NCBI GenBank assembly: GCA_017961575.1
Contig: JAGCXA010000007.1
Span: 1-63,132 of the forward strand
Reading direction: 5' to 3'
Source of the DNA: Clostridia bacterium
GTDB taxonomy: Bacteria; Bacillota; Clostridia; Oscillospirales; CAG-272
DNA: 63,132 nucleotides
The stretch's first letter is position 1. Each line of letters begins with the position of its first letter. The notes under the pieces were generated by a model. That model saw nothing but the letters and a program-made list of their open reading frames with translations. It searched no databases and had not been told where the DNA came from. Of the stretch, positions 9,258 through 17,666 are shown one piece after another. Made by a program: the position numbers and the translations under genes.

Positions 9258-10792
9258 CCTTCAACTCGATCCCCTTCCTGATCTTCTATCCCTGCGTCCT
9301 GCTCGGCTATTTCGGAAGCCGGCGGCTCCCCGAGCGGATCGGGGCGCAGGTGCGTTGGATCTTCCTGCTCCTCGCCAGTTATTTCTTCTATATGTATACC
9401 CAGCCGGCGCTGATCGTCCTGATCCTCTTCACGACAGTCGTCTCGTGGGTCAGTTCGCTCCTGATCGAGCGCCTGAACGGGAGGATCGCCGCGGGCGACC
9501 TTCCGGACGGGGAAGTCAAACGCGCGAAGCGAAAGAAGAAACTCTACCTGACCCTGACCCTCGTCACCTCGCTCGGCGTGCTCTTCTTCTTCAAATACTT
9601 CGTTTTCATCTGCGAGACCGTCTTCGGGATCGTCGGGCACTTCACCGGCGCGGCGTATAAGATCAACCTGAACCTGATCCTCCCGGTCGGCATCTCGTTC
9701 TACACCTTCCAGACCCTCTCCTACGCGATCGACGTCTACCGGGGAAGCATCCGTGCGGAACGCCATTTCGGCTATTACGCCCTTTTCGTCTCCTTCTTCC
9801 CGCAGCTCGTCGCCGGACCGATCGAACGCCCCGCCAACCTGCTCCCGCAACTCCGCACCCGCCTGCCCGTTTCGCGCGAGGACGTCGGATTCGGACTGCG
9901 GAAGATGATGCTCGGCTTCTTCAAGAAGATCGCCGTCGCCGACCTGCTCTCGGTCTACGTCAATTCGATCTACAACAACCTCGACGGGATGGGGACGGTC
10001 CCCGCGCTCGGGGTCGTGATCGCGACCCTGCTCTTCGCCGTGCAGATCTACTGCGATTTCTCGGGTTACACCGACATCGCGATCGGATGCGCCCGGATCA
10101 TGGGCATCCGGTTGATGAAGAACTTCGATCACCCCTACACCGCGAAAACGATCCGCGAGTTCTGGGGGCGTTGGCATATCTCGCTCTCGACCTGGTTCCG
10201 CGACTATCTCTACATCCCCCTCGGCGGAAGCCGGTGCGCCAAATGGCGGCATCTCATCAACGTCGCGATCGTCTTCCTCGTCTCGGGGCTCTGGCACGGG
10301 GCGGCTTGGACGTTCGTGATCTGGGGCGCGCTTCACGCGCTCTATCAGGTGATCGGGATCCTGACGCTGGGACCCCGCAACCGCCTGCTCTCCAAAATGA
10401 AACTCTCGCCCGACGGGCGGGTCGTCGGCGCGCTCCGCACCTTCAACACCTTCCTGCTCGTCGACTTCGCGTGGCTCTTCTTCCGCGCCAACTCGACCTC
10501 GGATCTTACAAAACTGCTCTCTTCGCTCGTTTCTCCCGCGAGTTGGAAGGTCCCGATCCAAAACGTCTTCTCGATGATGGAACTGACGGCGCCGGGCGTT
10601 CTCCTGACCGTCCTTTCGATCGTCCTTCTCGTCTTCCTCGACCGGTTGATCCGGCACCACGACGAACCCGCGGGCAACCGGGCGTTCGTTCTTCGCGGCG
10701 CGTTCGTCGCCGTGACCTGGATGATCGTTTTCGCGTGGATGTACCTGTCGGCAAACGACCTGACGTCCACCTTCATCTACTTCCAGTTCTGA
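9254..10792 (+). CDS. MBOAT family O-acyltransferase (AlgI/DltB-like)
   Basis: 512-aa polytopic membrane protein of the membrane-bound O-acyltransferase family, which moves acyl groups across the membrane to extracellular acceptors. Family signatures: GISFYTFQTLSYAIDVYRG (about residues 153-172), FFPQLVAGPIER, IYCDFSGYTDIAIG, the REFWGRWHISLSTWFRDYLYIPLGG block (about 303-327) and the catalytic-His region SGLWHGAAWTFVIWG (about 346-361). The length is typical for AlgI/PatA/DltB. It overlaps the preceding gene by 4 bp, and the next gene starts 13 bp downstream. Flanking SGNH proteins suggest O-acetylation or a related acylation of a surface polysaccharide or glycan; the substrate is not deducible. 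Confidence 0.95.
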   Translation: MTFNSIPFLIFYPCVLLGYFGSRRLPERIGAQVRWIFLLLASYFFYMYTQPALIVLILFTTVVSWVSSLLIERLNGRIAAGDLPDGEVKRAKRKKKLYLTLTLVTSLGVLFFFKYFVFICETVFGIVGHFTGAAYKINLNLILPVGISFYTFQTLSYAIDVYRGSIRAERHFGYYALFVSFFPQLVAGPIERPANLLPQLRTRLPVSREDVGFGLRKMMLGFFKKIAVADLLSVYVNSIYNNLDGMGTVPALGVVIATLLFAVQIYCDFSGYTDIAIGCARIMGIRLMKNFDHPYTAKTIREFWGRWHISLSTWFRDYLYIPLGGSRCAKWRHLINVAIVFLVSGLWHGAAWTFVIWGALHALYQVIGILTLGPRNRLLSKMKLSPDGRVVGALRTFNTFLLVDFAWLFFRANSTSDLTKLLSSLVSPASWKVPIQNVFSMMELTAPGVLLTVLSIVLLVFLDRLIRHHDEPAGNRAFVLRGAFVAVTWMIVFAWMYLSANDLTSTFIYFQF

Positions 10793-10805
10793 CGGGGAGG
10801 CGGCT

Positions 10806-12416
10806 TTGAAAAACGAAACGCGCTCCCGCCTTTTCCGGGTTTTCGTCACGGTCTTCGCGTTGCTTCTGTTCTGTTCGCCCCTCGTTTTTCTTGTCGGCTC
10901 GTTCCTTTGGACGAAGCCGGTTTACAGGCACACCTTCTACGGCGAACTCGACGACAAATACGACGCGCTCTATTCTGCTGAGGGCGAGAAGATCGTCGTC
11001 GTCGGCGGCTCCTCGGTCGCCTTCGGCTACGACAGTCAGACGCTCTCCGACCTCTTCGGACGCCCGGTCGTCAACTTCGGGCTTTACGCCGCCCTCGGCA
11101 CCAAACTGATGCTCGATCTCTCCGAGGACGCGATCGGAGAGGGCGACGTCGTCCTGCTCGCGCCGGAACTCGACGCGCAGACGCTCTCGCTCTACTTCAA
11201 CGGCGCCGCGACCCTGCGCGCCATCGACGAAAAGCCCGCGATGCTCGCCGGGATCCGCCGCGAGAACTACCCGTCGCTCTTCGGCTCTCTCTGGTCGGTC
11301 GCGGGCGAGAAACTGCGCTACCTGAAAAACGGCGCGCCCGACCCCGCCTCGGTCTACAACAGCCGGAACTTCAACGCCGCGGGCGATCTCGTCTACCCGC
11401 GGGAGACCAACGCGATGGACGGTTACTACGATCCCACGACTCCGATCATCCCCGACGAATCGACCGTCTCGCCCGACTTTCTCGATTACCTGAACGCCTA
11501 TATCGACAGGGTAGAGAAGCGCGGCGCGAAGGTCTATTTCGCCTTCTGCCCGATGAACGCGATGGCGCTGACCGCCCGGGACGAGAACGGGGAAGAGATC
11601 CCGCTCGCCCTCGACGCCCTGAAAACCGAGGTCGGGGAAACCACCCTCACGGTCACGGGCGTATCTCTTGACGCGACGGCGGTTTCGCGCTGTGAAGCGT
11701 TTGAAGCGTTCCTCGCGCAAAACCTGCATTGCGCCCTTCTCGGCCGTATGACCGACTTCGTTTATCCCCCGAACTACTTTTTCGACACCAACTTTCACCT
11801 GAACGATACCGGCGTCGAATGGCACACCCGCGGGATCGGAAACCTGCTCTACCGAGCCGAGACCGGGACCGACGAAACGCCGCTGCCCCGGATGGCGCGG
11901 CTGCCCGACTTGACGGTTCCGCTCGGGGATATGGAGACGGTCTATTCGGTCGGCGATCTCCGCTACCGCCTGACCTATTCCGAGACCTTTTCGGTCGTCG
12001 GACTGAGCGACGCGGGAGAGGGCAGGGAAACCGTCGTCCTTCCGCCGTCGATCACCGTCTACGACGCGAAACTCGACCGCGAACTCACCCGTCCCGTCGC
12101 CTCGATCTCGTCGGAGGCGTTCTCCGGCGCGACCCGGCTGCAAAGGGTCGTGATCGGGGACGAAAGCCGGATGGGTCTGATCGGTACGCGCGCCTTCGCC
12201 GGCTCGTCGGTTTCCGAACTTTACCTGTTCTGCCCCGTCAGGGACTTCACCGCCGGCAAGGATATGCTCGGCGGCGCCCGCGCGGGCTTTAAGATCCGGG
12301 TCGGCAGCGCCGTCTATTCCGATTACGCCGCCGATTACAGTTGGGGCGAGATCTCGTCCGACGTCCTCGTCCGGACCGACAAGACGTTCTCCGACTTCAC
12401 CGACCTCGTCGATTGA
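10806..12416 (+). CDS. Membrane-anchored SGNH/AlgJ-like protein with C-terminal LRR_5 region
   Basis: 536 aa. One N-terminal transmembrane segment (about residues 9-31) without a lipobox is followed by an SGNH-like domain: VVVGGSSVAFGYD (block I, near residue 63), VYFAFCPMNAMALT (near 248) and DTNFHLNDTG (near 325). The last 140 residues form a BspA/LRR_5-like stretch (ISSEAFSGATRLQRVVIG). It shares the FCPxNxxALT and FHLNDxG motifs with the lipoprotein at 6732-8777, but the leucine-rich part is on the opposite end. The start is TTG 10806, chosen because GGGGAGG (10795-10801) lies just upstream and no ATG/GTG alternative is near. It is probably the acceptor-side transferase of the MBOAT system. 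Confidence 0.85.
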   Translation: MKNETRSRLFRVFVTVFALLLFCSPLVFLVGSFLWTKPVYRHTFYGELDDKYDALYSAEGEKIVVVGGSSVAFGYDSQTLSDLFGRPVVNFGLYAALGTKLMLDLSEDAIGEGDVVLLAPELDAQTLSLYFNGAATLRAIDEKPAMLAGIRRENYPSLFGSLWSVAGEKLRYLKNGAPDPASVYNSRNFNAAGDLVYPRETNAMDGYYDPTTPIIPDESTVSPDFLDYLNAYIDRVEKRGAKVYFAFCPMNAMALTARDENGEEIPLALDALKTEVGETTLTVTGVSLDATAVSRCEAFEAFLAQNLHCALLGRMTDFVYPPNYFFDTNFHLNDTGVEWHTRGIGNLLYRAETGTDETPLPRMARLPDLTVPLGDMETVYSVGDLRYRLTYSETFSVVGLSDAGEGRETVVLPPSITVYDAKLDRELTRPVASISSEAFSGATRLQRVVIGDESRMGLIGTRAFAGSSVSELYLFCPVRDFTAGKDMLGGARAGFKIRVGSAVYSDYAADYSWGEISSDVLVRTDKTFSDFTDLVD

Positions 12417-12450
12417 GCTCCGCCCCTCGTTCCCCCCACGCCGCGCCCCG

Positions 12451-12548
12451 CGCGGCATATCGAATCCCGCGCCCGGCGCGGGATATATCGAAACTGCCGC
12501 TTGCGGCGGTTATATCGAATTGCGCGGTGTATCCGCGCAATATCTCGC
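12451..12548. repeat. Array of short hairpins joined by ATATCGAA linkers
   Basis: The linker ATATCGAA occurs at 12457-12464, 12485-12492 and 12512-12519, with a variant TATCTCGC at 12541. Between linkers lie perfect or near-perfect hairpins of different sequence: TCCCGCGC/GCGCGGGA, AACTGCCGC/GCGGCGGTT (one wobble) and TTGCGCGG/CCGCGCAA. The linker is conserved, the stems are not. The same architecture recurs at 17946-18411 and 34371-34463. Confidence 0.85.
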
Positions 12549-12679
12549 CGCGCCCGCCCCTCATTGCCTCCCCTGCGGGGGAGGGGGACCGCGATAGCGG
12601 TGGAAGGGGCGTCCCCCACGCCGCGCCCCGCGGAATGCCTCTCCCTTTCTTATAATTATAAATATTTTTACCGTTTCTA

Positions 12680-12708
12680 TGGACAAACGCGCAAGGGTTT
12701 GCTATAAT
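12680..12708 (+). promoter_or_regulatory. Promoter of the Gfo/Idh/MocA oxidoreductase gene
   Basis: TGGACA (12680-12685), 17-bp spacer, TATAAT (12703-12708) with TGC extended -10 at 12700-12702. Confidence 0.75.
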
Positions 12709-12755
12709 GTTCTCTTGGAACGCGCGGAAAAGCCGCGCGACGGAGGTTTACGCAC

Positions 12756-13802
12756 ATGAAGAAAAACGTGGTCGTGATCGGATACGGCGGGCAGGGCGCC
12801 TGGCACGCCGCTCACGCGGAGAAGAGCGACGTCGTCACGCTCCGCGGCGTGTACGATATCAAGGAAGAGCGGAACGAACTCGCGCGCTCGCGCGGGATCA
12901 AGGTCTATTCGTCTCTTGACGAGATCTGCGCCGACCGTGACGCCGAGATCTGCGTCGTCGCGACCCCGAACGACGTGCACGAGGAGATCGTCGTGCGCCT
13001 GCTCTCGTCGGGACACAACGTCGTGTGCGAAAAGCCGGTGGCGCTCTCGGTCGAGTCCTTCGACCGGATGGCGGCTGCCGCGCGCGCGTCCGGCAAACTC
13101 TTTACGGTTCACCAGAACCGCCGTTGGGACGTCGACTTCCTCGCGATCAAGGAGATCGTCGATTCCGGCAAGATCGGCGCGCCGATCAATCTCGAATCGC
13201 GCATCCACGGCTCGCGCGGCATTCCGAGCGACTGGCGCTGCAAGAAGCAGTACGGCGGCGGAATGATCCTCGATTGGGGCGTGCATCTGATCGACCAGAT
13301 CTTGCAGATCATCCCCCAAAAGATCGAGAAGGTCTACTGTGAAACGACGCATATCACGACCGACGAGGTCGACGACGGATTCAAACTTCTTCTGACCTTC
13401 GAGGGCGGCGTCCGCTCGCTCGTCGAGGTCGGGACCTACAACTTCCTGCCCCTCCCGCGCTTCTATCTGCAAGCGAAGAAGGGAACCGCCCTGCTCACCG
13501 ATTGGCGTGAGAAGGCGCGCGTCGCCTACTGCAAGGCGTGGAACGAAGCCGACGTCCTCCCGGTGCAGACCGCGGCGGGCATCACCAAAACGATGGCGCC
13601 CCGCGACTCGATCACCCTCGACGAGTACGAGTGGGAGAAACCCGCGTCCGACGTTCACGACTTCTACCGCAACCTCGTCGCCGCAGTCGACGGCAAAGCC
13701 GAGCCGATCGTCACCCTTCCCGAGGCGCGCCGGGTCCTCCGCGTGATGGAGGAGGCGTTCAACTCCGCCGCCGCCGGCACCGCCGTCTCCGTGTCGATCT
13801 GA
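12756..13802 (+). CDS. Gfo/Idh/MocA family NAD(P)-dependent oxidoreductase
   Basis: 348 aa. The N-terminal Rossmann fold starts with VVVIGYGGQGAWHA (GxGxxG-type nucleotide loop, near residue 5). CEKPVALS (near residue 91) contains the family Glu-Lys-Pro catalytic lysine, and GGGMILDWGVHLID (near 168) is the second family signature with the substrate-side His. The C-terminal alpha/beta domain has the expected length. Substrates in this family are mostly sugars, inositols or amino sugars; nothing in the context identifies one. It is monocistronic: its own promoter is upstream and a tRNA gene is downstream. ATG 12756 has GGAGG at 12741-12745. Confidence 0.9.
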   Translation: MKKNVVVIGYGGQGAWHAAHAEKSDVVTLRGVYDIKEERNELARSRGIKVYSSLDEICADRDAEICVVATPNDVHEEIVVRLLSSGHNVVCEKPVALSVESFDRMAAAARASGKLFTVHQNRRWDVDFLAIKEIVDSGKIGAPINLESRIHGSRGIPSDWRCKKQYGGGMILDWGVHLIDQILQIIPQKIEKVYCETTHITTDEVDDGFKLLLTFEGGVRSLVEVGTYNFLPLPRFYLQAKKGTALLTDWREKARVAYCKAWNEADVLPVQTAAGITKTMAPRDSITLDEYEWEKPASDVHDFYRNLVAAVDGKAEPIVTLPEARRVLRVMEEAFNSAAAGTAVSVSI

Positions 13803-13860
13803 TACACTCTCCGTTTCAGATCCGCGCAGCGGCAATTACGGCGCCTTGCGCGCCTTATCC

Positions 13861-13937
13861 GGGCAATTAGCTCAGTTGGTTAGAGCTACCGGCTCATAAC
13901 CGGTTGGTCCTGGGTTCGAGTCCCCGATTGCCCACCA
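13861..13937 (+). tRNA. tRNA with CAU anticodon (tRNA-Ile2 or elongator tRNA-Met)
   Basis: 77 nt with encoded CCA. The acceptor stem GGGCAAT/ATTGCCC is perfect, the D arm is GCTC...GAGC, and the anticodon arm ACCGG-CTCATAA-CCGGT has anticodon CAT at 13895-13897. The T arm CTGGG-TTCGAGT-CCCCG has one T-C mismatch. The fully paired acceptor stem rules against initiator tRNA. The CTCATAA loop and TTGGTC variable region are more like lysidine-modified tRNA-Ile2 than elongator Met, but sequence alone does not settle it. Confidence 0.93.
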
Positions 13938-13977
13938 ATGCCCCCCGCCCCGCCTCGCGCGGGGCGGGGGGCATTGG
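13935..13977 (+). terminator. Strong hairpin at the tRNA 3' end
   Basis: An 18-bp perfect stem: 13935-13952 pairs with 13960-13977 (loop CCTCGCG). The left arm includes the CCA of the tRNA. There is no T tract, so it may act in 3'-end processing or stability rather than as a classic terminator. Confidence 0.5.
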
Positions 13978-13993
13978 CGTTCACTCGGTGAGC

Positions 13994-14188
13994 CTCGAAC
14001 CCAGCGAGTTTTTCGCCCTGCGGGCGAAAAACTCTGTTGTCCCGCCATCCTCAACGGTTTTCGTTATAACAGAGCGTGGCGGGACAACGTGGGTAGCGCG
14101 GCGAACGCCGCGCGTCGAGTCTCCGATTGCCCACCCCTCGTGGCGGTGCCTTATTTGGTGGGCAAAAACGAGTGGATCCTCGAACCCA
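13994..14188. repeat. tRNA-derived repeats downstream of the CAU tRNA
   Basis: Positions 14115-14135 repeat the tRNA 3' end (13916-13936) with a single mismatch over 21 nt. CTCGAACCCA occurs at 13994-14003 and 14179-14188 and is the exact reverse complement of the tRNA T-arm segment 13911-13920. So one direct truncated copy and two inverted T-arm copies lie within 250 bp of the tRNA. Confidence 0.8.
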
Positions 14189-14425
14189 CTCGTTTTTCGT
14201 GCGGAGCACGGAAAACGATATGCTCCCGCCATCCGCGGGGTGACGGAAGGGGCTTCATTCACGCCTTCCTCTTTCGCCTTCCTTGTGTTGCCTATCTTGC
14301 ATGCGTTTTTCACCTCTTCACCCTCCGTTTTTCGCTTTATTTGCCCTTTTCGTTCGTCAATCTGCACAATCTGGGATCATCTTTTTGTTCGTTGTGACGA
14401 TTTTTAGCCAATGTCTTTTTACTTA

Positions 14426-14455
14426 TTGCAAAAAATGAACGTTCCGTGGTATAAT
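14426..14455 (+). promoter_or_regulatory. Promoter of the paralogous surface-protein cassette
   Basis: TTGCAA (14426-14431), 18-bp spacer, TATAAT (14450-14455) with TGG extended -10. The leader is about 55 nt. Confidence 0.75.
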
Positions 14456-14514
14456 GGAATTCAAAAAAGTTGGAGATTTTCATCCAACGACGACTTTAAG
14501 TAGGAGGATTGTAC

Positions 14515-16041
14515 ATGAAAAAACTAACATTAGCGCTTGTTCTGATCCTGTGCCTCGTTCTGTGTGTTTTCGCGTTCGCGTCCTGCGGACCGAAAAAGCC
14601 CGCGAGCACCACGGCAGGCGGCACGACTCCGGCGTCCACGACGGCGGAGACCGAGTGCAACCACGTCTGGGGAGAATTCGAGGTTGACACCCCGGCGACC
14701 TGCACCGCCCCCGGCGTCAAGTCCAAGTACTGCACGATCTGCGACGCGCAGGACCCCGACTCGATCACCGAAATTCCGAAACTCGACCATATTCCGGGTG
14801 AAGAGTACGTGATCGATCAAAAACCGAACTGCTCGGAGAAGGGCTCCAAATCCAAGCATTGCACCGTCTGCGGACAGCCGGTCGCCGACACCGTTCTGGA
14901 AATCGATTTCGATTCCAACGAGCACGTTATCGAGGAATGGAACGTGACCGAAGAGCCGACTCTGCTTGCGGACGGCAGCCGCACCGGCACCTGCACGCTC
15001 TGCCATTCGCCCGTGGTCGAGGCGTACCCTTTGCCCGTTTACAACTCCAAGGCGTTTGAAGGTCCGTATGCGTCCGGCAGCTCCGTCGTCTTCTCGAAGA
15101 CCGTCGGAGAGATCAGCGGCGAGAGCAAGACCTTCCACCCGACCGACGCGAAACCCGACGGCAACGACCTCTGGGTCGAGTATTCCTTCCTCTGGAACGA
15201 CACGCTTGCGAACTGGAACCAGTCGAAGTCCGAAATGAGTCTGACCGGTTTCAAAAACGAAAATGGATCCTACCGTCATCTCTACTACGTATACGGTAAG
15301 GACGGTCAGTCCGGCGATTGCCCGTACAGGGGCCACTTCGACTACTCGACCTATCTGCAGGGGTATGAGAAGGGTCACGAGTGGGAATGCGCCCAGGAAA
15401 TCGGCAACGGACAGCCCCGTTACAAAGCCGGTTGGGACAGCCCCGTCTCGCGTGCTTCCTCTCCCTACATCTATGATGAAGAGAGCCAGCCCGTGGGCGG
15501 TTGGCACCGTATCGGCATCCGATTCCATCAGGAAATCGAGATCAACGATGAAGACGATGAAAAGGGCGTAATCGTCTACACGGGTTACAGCGAACTCTAC
15601 GTCGACGGCGTCCAGGTCTGGAAGGTCTTGCTCGATATGCAGGGTAAGTGGGACAGCGCCAAGTCCGAATGGGTTATCAACAAAGGCTATGCCGGCAAGG
15701 GCACCGCGGACCTCAAATCCAACGACCTTCTTCTCTGGTACGCGAAGACCGAACTGGACGAAAACGACGTCGCCGACGAGTGGACCCTCTACAACGGTGT
15801 GTACTACAAGGATCACGACGATATGATCGTTTACGGTTCCATGGATAGATTCGCCAATTCCACCGAAGCCGCCTACGCTTCGTTCTACGACGTGATCTGG
15901 ACCTGCGGCGACGGCTTTGTCCGCAACGTCACTCCGATCGCTGACCCCGCCGCGAGAACCATCACCCTCAACGATATGGGTACCGAAGACGCCGAAGACG
16001 ACCTGATCGTCTCCGCCGCCATCTTCTACGAAGTGAACTGA
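14515..16041 (+). CDS. Lipoprotein with CxxC repeats and a conserved extracellular domain
   Basis: 508 aa. Lipobox FASC follows a 20-residue hydrophobic signal. A threonine/alanine-rich linker is followed by three tandem Cys-pair repeats at about residues 43-165 (CxxH...C...C.VC-type, e.g. KSKYCTICDAQ, KSKHCTVCGQP, RTGTCTLCHSP), common in clostridial surface proteins. The rest (about 180-508) is a domain shared with the next gene: FHPTDAKPDGNDLWVEYSFL, DGQSGDCPYRGHFDYSTY, and the identical stretches SRASSPYIYDEESQ and LLLWYAKTEL. It looks beta-rich and lectin- or laminin-like, but I do not recognise a named family. The start is ATG 14515 with TAGGAGG at 14501-14507, not the in-frame TTG 14509. 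Confidence 0.85.
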   Translation: MKKLTLALVLILCLVLCVFAFASCGPKKPASTTAGGTTPASTTAETECNHVWGEFEVDTPATCTAPGVKSKYCTICDAQDPDSITEIPKLDHIPGEEYVIDQKPNCSEKGSKSKHCTVCGQPVADTVLEIDFDSNEHVIEEWNVTEEPTLLADGSRTGTCTLCHSPVVEAYPLPVYNSKAFEGPYASGSSVVFSKTVGEISGESKTFHPTDAKPDGNDLWVEYSFLWNDTLANWNQSKSEMSLTGFKNENGSYRHLYYVYGKDGQSGDCPYRGHFDYSTYLQGYEKGHEWECAQEIGNGQPRYKAGWDSPVSRASSPYIYDEESQPVGGWHRIGIRFHQEIEINDEDDEKGVIVYTGYSELYVDGVQVWKVLLDMQGKWDSAKSEWVINKGYAGKGTADLKSNDLLLWYAKTELDENDVADEWTLYNGVYYKDHDDMIVYGSMDRFANSTEAAYASFYDVIWTCGDGFVRNVTPIADPAARTITLNDMGTEDAEDDLIVSAAIFYEVN

Positions 16042-16055
16042 TCCGTTCGACAGTC

Positions 16056-16077
16056 GCTCCCGCCCGCGGGCGGGAGC
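16056..16077. repeat. 22-nt perfect palindrome between paralogues
   Basis: GCTCCCGCCCG/CGGGCGGGAGC with no loop or T tract, 15 bp after the upstream stop. It could act in mRNA stabilisation or partial termination. Confidence 0.6.
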
Positions 16078-16178
16078 GCCGGAACCGCGTTTCCCCTTGC
16101 GTAACTGTTTTGCCTGACCTTATGCAACAACTCATCAAAGGGTTCCCCGTAAGGGACCAAACAGAAAAGGAGATCATT

Positions 16179-17648
16179 ATGAACAAACGTTTCGGCAAAC
16201 GGAGAGTAACGTCTTTACTCCTCGTTCTCGCGATGCTGGTCGTCAGCGTCGTATCGCTTCTTCCCATGACCGCCTCGGCGGAGGGGGAAATCCAGGACTT
16301 CAGCTACCAGACCCTCTCGTCGGCTAATCCGAACGACGCGAACACCGACGTACGTTTCCTGTTCACGATCGGAACGCTCGACTACGACTCGGTCGGCTTC
16401 GTGTTCTCGACTTCCAACGCGACTCCGGTTGCGGGAGTTGACTCCACCTACTCGACGACGGTCGTTCACAGCACCGTCACCGCGAACGGTACGCCGCTCT
16501 ACGCGGGCAGCGGACGCTGGTGGGTTTCGGTTAAACTGAGCGAGATTCCTCTTGCAAACTTCGAGGATACGATCTACGTTCGTCCGTACGTGAAGACGGG
16601 CGAAGAGTACACCTACGGCGCGGAGGTGGGGACCCTCACCGTCTGCGAAGCGCTGACCCTTGACAAAATCTGCGCGGCGGAGGACGCCATTTACGACTCC
16701 TCGGCTCCGTCCGGACCCTATGCTCACGATAATACCTTCTATATGAGAAAGAACGTCTCGGAGATCCGCGGTGAGAATTCCTTCCACCCGACCGAAGCGA
16801 ATCCCGACGGCAACGACCTCTGGTTCGAGTATTCGTTCTTCTGGAACGGATCCCTCCTGAACTGGGATCAGCGCAAATCCGAGATGATGATCGCCGGTTT
16901 CCGGAACCCGGAAGGCAAATACCGCGATTTCTACTATCTCTACACCAACGACGGTCAGTCCGGCGACTGCCCGTATCTGGGGCACTTCGACTACTCGACC
17001 TATATGGGTAACATGAGTTACAACTGTGCATTCGATCTGACCTCCGAGGGCAACGGCATTGGTCTTTACAAAGCCGGTTGGGACAGCCCCATCTCGCGTG
17101 CTTCCTCTCCCTACATCTATGATGAAGAGAGCCAGACCGTGGGCGGTTGGCATCGTCTCGGCGTTCGCTATCACCAGGAAGCGACGGTCGACAACGGTAA
17201 GGGCGGCGTCGTTTACTCCGGCTACACCGAACTCTATATCGACGGCGTCAAGGTCTGGAAGGTCCAGACCGATATGCAGGGCTACTGGAAGAACTCCAAA
17301 TGGAACCAGCAGACCGGTTACGGCGGCAAAGGCAAGGCGGACCTGAAATATAACGATCTGCTGCTCTGGTATGCGAAGACCGAGTTGGAAGTCGGGGACG
17401 ATCCCGCGGAATGGACCCTGTACGACGGTCTGTATTACAAGGATCACGACACGCTGCAGGTCCAATCCCGTATGGAAGATCTTCCTTTGTCCTCCGCGAC
17501 CGTTTACGTCGGAATTGCGGACGTCTGCTGGACCTGCGGCGACGGTTTCGCTCATCCGGTCAGCCCCGCTTCCCTGAAAGCGGACGGCACGATCAATCTC
17601 GGTGGAAACGATTACTCCACCAAGATCTGGTACATTTACGACAACTGA
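16179..17648 (+). CDS. Secreted paralogue of the CxxC-repeat lipoprotein
   Basis: 489 aa with a Sec signal peptide ending at about MTASA-EGE (residues 1-30), no lipobox. An N-terminal beta-rich region (about 32-170) is unlike the neighbour. The C-terminal 300 residues are clearly paralogous to 14515-16041: FHPTEANPDGNDLWFEYSFF, DGQSGDCPYLGHFDYSTY, SRASSPYIYDEESQ and LLLWYAKTELE. The nucleotide sequence encoding SRASSPYIYDEESQ is nearly identical in the two genes, indicating recent duplication or gene conversion. ATG 16179 has AAAAGGAG at 16165-16172. The upstream in-frame extension to 16110 lacks a ribosome site. The gene is followed after 18 bp by a 43-aa peptide gene. Confidence 0.85.
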   Translation: MNKRFGKRRVTSLLLVLAMLVVSVVSLLPMTASAEGEIQDFSYQTLSSANPNDANTDVRFLFTIGTLDYDSVGFVFSTSNATPVAGVDSTYSTTVVHSTVTANGTPLYAGSGRWWVSVKLSEIPLANFEDTIYVRPYVKTGEEYTYGAEVGTLTVCEALTLDKICAAEDAIYDSSAPSGPYAHDNTFYMRKNVSEIRGENSFHPTEANPDGNDLWFEYSFFWNGSLLNWDQRKSEMMIAGFRNPEGKYRDFYYLYTNDGQSGDCPYLGHFDYSTYMGNMSYNCAFDLTSEGNGIGLYKAGWDSPISRASSPYIYDEESQTVGGWHRLGVRYHQEATVDNGKGGVVYSGYTELYIDGVKVWKVQTDMQGYWKNSKWNQQTGYGGKGKADLKYNDLLLWYAKTELEVGDDPAEWTLYDGLYYKDHDTLQVQSRMEDLPLSSATVYVGIADVCWTCGDGFAHPVSPASLKADGTINLGGNDYSTKIWYIYDN

Positions 17649-17666
17649 TCGAAAGGGGATATGGCA

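Larger units (their letters stand above)
12417..12755. other. 339-bp intergenic region: hairpin array and promoter
   Basis: No gene is visible. The left part holds the ATATCGAA-linked hairpin array (12451-12548). The middle has GC-rich inverted repeats such as CTCCCCTGCGGGGGAG (12569-12584). The right end is AT-rich and carries the promoter of the next gene. Confidence 0.7.
13938..14514. other. 577-bp intergenic region rich in hairpins and tRNA fragments
   Basis: No convincing gene. The first 290 bp are a chain of inverted repeats: the tRNA-end hairpin, TTTTTCGCCC/GGGCGAAAAA near 14009-14031, TTGTCCCGCCA/TGGCGGGACAA at about 14037-14090, and AAAACGAGTGG/CCACTCGTTTT at about 14164-14196. They are interspersed with pieces of the tRNA. 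The remainder (14230-14425) is T-rich with no visible features except the promoter at 14426-14455. Confidence 0.65.

Noticed and set aside
13904..14407. 167-codon plus-strand frame beginning inside the tRNA
   Set aside because: It overlaps the tRNA and a chain of hairpins; there is no ribosome site and no similarity to any family.
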